Assembly: GCA_965243325.1 (NCBI GenBank)
Contig: CBDEUQ010000003.1
Coordinates: 3,286,001-3,350,000 of the forward strand
Origin: JANQOH01 sp965243325
GTDB taxonomy: Bacteria > Pseudomonadota > Alphaproteobacteria > UBA7887
Reading direction: 5' to 3'
DNA length: 64,000 bases
Shown here: piece by piece, positions 60,033 through 64,000 of the stretch
Position numbering within the stretch: the first letter of the stretch is position 1
Layout of the letters: each line of letters starts with the position of its first letter
Program-made: the position numbers and the translations under genes
The notes under the pieces: model-generated
What the model saw: only the letters and a program-made list of their open reading frames with translations
What the model was told of the DNA's origin: nothing
The model's database searches: none

Positions 60033-61820
60033 ATGACCGCCGAGGCCCGGGAGCCGCTGCCGGAATGGAATCTCGACGACCTGTACGACGGCACGGAGTC
60101 GGCCGCGCTGGCGCGCGATCTGGCGCGCGCCGAGGCGGACGCCGCCGCGCTCGCCGAACGCTGCCGCGGCCGGGTCGCGGGGCTCGACGGCGCCGCGCTC
60201 GCCGATCTGGTCGCCGGCTACGAAGCGGTGAGCGACACCCTCGGCCGCATCATGAGCTACGCCGGCCTGCTGTACGCCGGCGACGCGACCTCGGCGCACG
60301 CCGGGCAGTTCCTGCAGACCATGCGCGAGAAGACCAACGCCGTCGGCGCGACGCTGCTGTTCGTCGCCCTCGAGATCGCGCGCCTCGACGACGACGTTCT
60401 GGCGGCACGCCTGGAAACGCCCGCGCTCGCCCGCTACGCGCCCTGGATTCGCGACGTGCGCGCCTTTCGCGCCCACCGGCTGTCCGACGACCTCGAACGC
60501 CTGCTGCACGAAAAGGACGTCGCCGGCCGCGCCGCGTGGAACCGCCTGTTCGACGAGACCGTGGCGCGCCTGCGCTTCCCGTTCCGCGGCGAGGACCTGA
60601 CGATCGCCGCGGCGCTCGACCTGCTGTCGTCGAAGGACGCGGCGACGCGGCGCGAGGTCGCAGGCGTCCTCTCCCGGGTGCTCGGCGACAACGCGCCCAC
60701 CTTCTCGCTGATCCTCAACACCCTCATGAAGGACAAGGCGATCGAGGACTCGTGGCGGTCCTACCCGAGGCCCATCTCGCGGCGCAATCTCGAGAACATG
60801 GTCGAGGACGACGTCGTCGCGGCGCTGCTCGACGCCGTGCGCGAGGCGTATCCGCGCCTGTCGCACCGGTACTACGCGATCAAGGCGCGCTGGTTCGGCG
60901 TCGAGGCGCTGCCCTGGTGGGACCGCAACGCGCCGCTCCCGGAAGACGACGACCGGCGGGTGCCGTGGCACGAGGCGCGCCGGATCGTGCTCGAGTCCTA
61001 TCGCCGCTTCTCGCCCGAGCTGGCGCGCATCGCCGGCCGCTTCTTCGACGAGCGCTGGATCGACGCGGCGGTGCGTCCCGGCAAGGAGGCCGGCGCGTTC
61101 TCCCACCCGACCGTGCCCTCGGCGCACCCCTACATCCTGCTCAACTACCAGGGGCGCAGCCGCGACGTCATGACCCTCGCGCACGAGCTCGGCCACGGGG
61201 TGCATCAGGTCCTCGCCGCCGACCAGGGCGCGCTGATGGCGGAGACGCCGCTGACGCTGGCGGAGACGGCGAGCGTGTTCGGCGAGCAGCTGACGTTCCG
61301 CGCCCTGGTGGACGCCGAGTCCGATCCGGCGCGCCGGCGCGTGCTCGTCGCCGGCAAGGTCGAAGACATGCTGAACACGGTGGTGCGGCAGGCGGCGTTC
61401 TGCGAGTTCGAACGCCGCCTGCACGACCGGCGGGCCGGCGGCGAGCTCGCCGCCGACGACATCGGCGACACCTGGATGGCCGTCCAGGGGGAAAGCCTCG
61501 GTCCGGCGATCGGGCTCGACGACAGCTACCGGGTCTTCTGGTCGTACATCCCGCACTTCGTCCATACGCCGTTCTACGTCTACGCCTACGCCTTCGGTGA
61601 CTGCCTGGTGAACGCGCTCTACGCCGTCTACCGGGACGCGCCGGACGGGTTCGAGGAGCGCTACCTCGACATGCTGCGCGCCGGCGGCACGCTGCGGCAC
61701 CGCGAGTTGCTGGCGCCGTTCGGCCTCGACGCCGGCGACCCGGCGTTCTGGCGCAAGGGGCTCGGCGTGATCGGCGGCCTGATCGACGAGCTCGAAGACG
61801 CGCCGGCCGCCGGCGGGTGA
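60033..61820 (+). CDS. pepF: M3-family oligoendopeptidase F
   Basis: The ATG at 60033 after GGGAGGG gives 595 residues. The zinc motif HELGH lies at 384-388 in RDVMTLAHELGHGVHQVL, and the third zinc ligand glutamate is in LAETASVFGEQ about 20 residues on. The C-terminal WSYIPHFVHTPFYVYAYAFG block is typical of PepF. It is a cytosolic zinc peptidase that breaks down short peptides. It lies 4 bases before the ABC1-kinase gene, so the two are co-transcribed. Confidence 0.93.
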   Translation: MTAEAREPLPEWNLDDLYDGTESAALARDLARAEADAAALAERCRGRVAGLDGAALADLVAGYEAVSDTLGRIMSYAGLLYAGDATSAHAGQFLQTMREKTNAVGATLLFVALEIARLDDDVLAARLETPALARYAPWIRDVRAFRAHRLSDDLERLLHEKDVAGRAAWNRLFDETVARLRFPFRGEDLTIAAALDLLSSKDAATRREVAGVLSRVLGDNAPTFSLILNTLMKDKAIEDSWRSYPRPISRRNLENMVEDDVVAALLDAVREAYPRLSHRYYAIKARWFGVEALPWWDRNAPLPEDDDRRVPWHEARRIVLESYRRFSPELARIAGRFFDERWIDAAVRPGKEAGAFSHPTVPSAHPYILLNYQGRSRDVMTLAHELGHGVHQVLAADQGALMAETPLTLAETASVFGEQLTFRALVDAESDPARRRVLVAGKVEDMLNTVVRQAAFCEFERRLHDRRAGGELAADDIGDTWMAVQGESLGPAIGLDDSYRVFWSYIPHFVHTPFYVYAYAFGDCLVNALYAVYRDAPDGFEERYLDMLRAGGTLRHRELLAPFGLDAGDPAFWRKGLGVIGGLIDELEDAPAAGG

Positions 61821-61824
61821 GACG

Positions 61825-63177
61825 ATGAGCGACGGCCTCGGCACCCGCGCGCGGCGCTACGCCCGGGTTTCCGCCCGCGTCGGCGGGCTGGCGGCGCGGC
61901 TGGCGGGCGAGCGCTACCTCGGCATCGCCATCGACCGGCGCGCGCACGCGGCCGAGCTGCGGCGGGCCCTCGGCGGCCTCAAGGGCCCGCTGATGAAGGT
62001 GGCGCAGCTTCTCGCGACGATTCCCGAGGCGCTGCCGCGCGAGTACGCCGGAGAGCTCGCGCAGTTGCAAGCGGACGCGCCGGCGATGGGCTGGCTGTTC
62101 GTGCGCCGCCGCATGGCGGGCGAGCTCGGAGCCGACTGGCGCGCGCGCTTCGCGGACTTCGAGCGCGAGGCGGCGCGCGCGGCGTCGCTGGGCCAGGTCC
62201 ACCGGGCACGGGCGGAAGACGGCCAGGCGCTCGCCTGCAAGCTCCAGTACCCGGACATGGCGGCGGCGGTGGAGGCCGATCTCGCGCAGCTCAGGCTGAT
62301 CTTCGCGATCTACCGGCGCTACGACCGGACGATCGACCCGGGCGCGATCCACGCCGAGGTCGCCGACCGGCTGCGCGAGGAGCTCGACTACGGCCGCGAG
62401 GCGCGGCACATGGCGCTCTACGCCGCCATGCTGGCCGGCGAAGCTGGGGTGCACGTGCCGGCCGTGCGCCGGGCGCTGTCGACGCGCCGTCTGCTCACCA
62501 TGACGTGGCTCGACGGCGCGCCGCTGCTCTCACTCGCCGAGGCGCCGCTGGAACGCCGCAACGCGGCGGCGCTCAACCTGTTCCGCGCCTGGTACGTGCC
62601 GTTCTATTTCTACGGCGTCATCCACGGCGACCCGCACCCGGGCAACTATTCGGTGCGCGGGGATGACGGCGTCAACCTGCTCGACTACGGCTGCGTACGA
62701 CGTTTCGAGGGCCGTTTCGTCGGCGGCGTGGTCGACCTCTACCGCGCGCTCGAGACCGGCGACGAGGCGCTCGCGGTGTCGGCCTACGAGGGCTGGGGGT
62801 TCGGGGCGTTGAACCGCGAGACGATCGACGTGCTCAATCTGTGGGCGGCCTACGTCTACGCGCCGCTGCTCGACGACCGCCGGCGGCGCATCCAGGGCAC
62901 CGACTCCAGCGGCTACGGCCGCGACGTCGCGGCGCGCGTCCACCGCGAGTTGCGCCGGCTCGGCGGCGTGCGCCCGCCGCGCGAGTTCGTCCTCGTCGAC
63001 CGCGCCGCGGTCGGCCTCGGGTCGGTGTTCATGCGCCTGAAGGCGGAGATCAACTGGCACCGCCTCTTCGAGGACCTGATCGCCGACTTCGACGCCGCGG
63101 CGCTCGACGCCCGCCAGCACGCCGCCCTCGCCGCCGCCGGGCTCGAGGAGGAACGCGCCGCCGACACGGCGCCGTAA
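61825..63177 (+). CDS. ABC1/UbiB-family atypical protein kinase
   Basis: The 450-residue product has the family's N-terminal block LKGPLMKVAQLLATIPEALP, a variant of the K-x-G-Q motif in which G is replaced by A. It then has an alanine-rich loop SLGQVHRA, VHGDPHPGNY-type HGDPHPGNY (catalytic) and LLDYGCVRRF (metal). Bacterial members take part in ubiquinone biosynthesis or lipid handling. The order fits an intact ATP-binding fold. The operon with pepF does not point to a specific pathway. Confidence 0.9.
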   Translation: MSDGLGTRARRYARVSARVGGLAARLAGERYLGIAIDRRAHAAELRRALGGLKGPLMKVAQLLATIPEALPREYAGELAQLQADAPAMGWLFVRRRMAGELGADWRARFADFEREAARAASLGQVHRARAEDGQALACKLQYPDMAAAVEADLAQLRLIFAIYRRYDRTIDPGAIHAEVADRLREELDYGREARHMALYAAMLAGEAGVHVPAVRRALSTRRLLTMTWLDGAPLLSLAEAPLERRNAAALNLFRAWYVPFYFYGVIHGDPHPGNYSVRGDDGVNLLDYGCVRRFEGRFVGGVVDLYRALETGDEALAVSAYEGWGFGALNRETIDVLNLWAAYVYAPLLDDRRRRIQGTDSSGYGRDVAARVHRELRRLGGVRPPREFVLVDRAAVGLGSVFMRLKAEINWHRLFEDLIADFDAAALDARQHAALAAAGLEEERAADTAP

Positions 63178-63817
63178 GCGCTGCAAACCGTCGACAGGCC
63201 GCCCCAACGGGGGCGGATAGTCGACGATCTGCCAAACCGCTATCCCGTCCCGTTGGAGGTCCGGCCGGGGAACCGCCGGGGGACGGGCTTCGCCGGCCAC
63301 GCCCGCAAAGGCGGCTGACAGGTAAGGCCCGGCGCCCGTCTCCGAGGGCGTTGAGCGTACCCGGGGATGCTTTGCGAGCGGAGGACGAATCGTAAGGGAT
63401 GGGGCCGATAATTCGCGCCCGATTTCTTGATACCTTCACTTTTGAAGGGACCGGCGCCACCCGGTCTCGCTTGGCTCGACATGAGTTGCGCCGGGCCTCG
63501 TTCCGGCCACGCCGGCACCCCGCCCCGCCTCTGTCTCCCTCGGTCGGGGTTTGCACACCTATAATATTGCAGGATTACAGGGCCTTAGCCTCGTCGACTA
63601 TGGTTTCGCCGCGCCGTACCGCGGGGCGCCGCTGTGCCGGTCCGGGTCCCCTTGGTCTGGCGGGCGTTTCGTACGCCGGTTGCGCTTTGTGGGGGTTGAG
63701 CACCCGGGACCGCTCGCCGGTTCCGCGGCGCCTGGGGATCGCGGGGGGTCCATGCGTTTCCGACACGCAGGGTTCGAGGCCCCCGCGGTCCCCGGTTTCC
63801 GCGGCCGGGATGAAGAC
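63178..63817. other. Intergenic stretch with no supported gene
   Basis: A GCCGCCCC/GGGGGCGG stem at about 63199-63217 follows the ABC1 gene but lacks a T run. The open frames here are low-complexity or lack start signals. A short A+T-rich piece (CTATAATATTG) near 63,560 could be a promoter -10 region. Confidence 0.35.
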
Positions 63818-63994
63818 ATGGCGCAATCGTTCGACACTCCATCCGCGGCGAAGCGTCCGTTCGACACCGGCGTCGCGCGAGAGCGCGCCGAGGCCGCCGT
63901 CCGGGAGATTCGCGCGGGCGGGGAGATCTCCTCACCGAGACGGATCCGGGGTTGGCTCCGCAATCGGCGATCGGCGGGATGGAGCGTCGCATGA
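63818..63994 (+). CDS. Possible 58-residue protein at the right edge
   Basis: The frame begins MAQSFDTPSAAKRPFDTGVA and has a charged helical stretch (RERAEAAVREIRAGG), then an Arg-rich end (RRIRGWLRNRRSAGWSVA). Its stop overlaps an ATG (ATGA at 63991-63994) that opens the next, cut-off frame. This coupling is the main reason to list it. I recognise no family. Confidence 0.35.
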   Translation: MAQSFDTPSAAKRPFDTGVARERAEAAVREIRAGGEISSPRRIRGWLRNRRSAGWSVA

Positions 63995-64000
63995 TGGTGT

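Noticed and set aside
63551..63817. 89 extra residues before MAQSFDT
   Set aside because: Low-complexity and without a ribosome-binding site; only the coupled 58-residue part is listed.

Overview
The window is high-G+C DNA whose gene content looks alphaproteobacterial: a TrwC/TraA-type MobF relaxase, a ligase-associated Lhr/exonuclease/PdeM repair cluster, a TRAP transporter operon and abundant catabolic oxidoreductases. I cannot name the species. Identification rests on reading translated motifs; no database search was run.

Positions 1-23,100 form a composite mobile island. The left edge (1-1,850) is the end of a serine-recombinase element with ATGA-coupled genes. It abuts a zinc-ribbon gene that has lost its start. 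Next come ICE/plasmid-type cargo genes: small ORFs, ssb, a frameshifted DUF4326 gene and a DUF2493/SLOG protein. A separate module follows: two overlapping tyrosine integrases (6,608-8,990), a HEPN-like protein and an MmeI-like restriction-methylation enzyme. Two similar 19-bp direct repeats (6,558 and 13,271) bracket it. Beyond lie a group II intron with its reverse transcriptase (about 13,703-15,660), an RHH mobilization protein, a DUF3800 protein, a MobF relaxase, a membrane protein resembling a coupling protein without its ATPase, and a third integrase.

Positions 23,098-29,105 are an insertion-sequence pile-up. An IS1595-family transposase lacks its C-terminus. Two of three 1,280-bp IS256-family copies sit here, one inside a TonB-dependent receptor gene with a clear 8-bp target duplication. 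The receptor also lacks its last strand, apparently through the IS1595 insertion.

Positions 29,288-51,886 look like chromosomal metabolism: SDR dehydrogenase, thioesterase, NIPSNAP protein, LLM flavin oxidoreductase, outer-membrane protein, a broken VapC beside an intact antitoxin, hydrolase, ferredoxin reductase, TauD dioxygenase, PanB-like enzyme, SMP-30-like protein, and an operon of PhyH dioxygenase plus TRAP transporter with two binding proteins. The exonuclease-ligase pair and lhr-pdeM are divergent from a 20-bp gap and probably act together in DNA repair. The third IS256 copy follows at 51,972.

At 53,307 a tRNA-Arg(CCT) gene carries a 4.07-kb mini-island, proved by a 51-bp direct repeat of the tRNA 3' end at 57,399-57,449. 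It has no integrase; removing its two IS630 copies leaves about 1.74 kb, with a small membrane protein, an HNH relic and a membrane/coiled-coil gene split by IS630. The window ends with a Tag-like glycosylase, an acyl-CoA synthetase, an oligoendopeptidase F and an ABC1/UbiB-family kinase, then about 800 bp in which I can support little.
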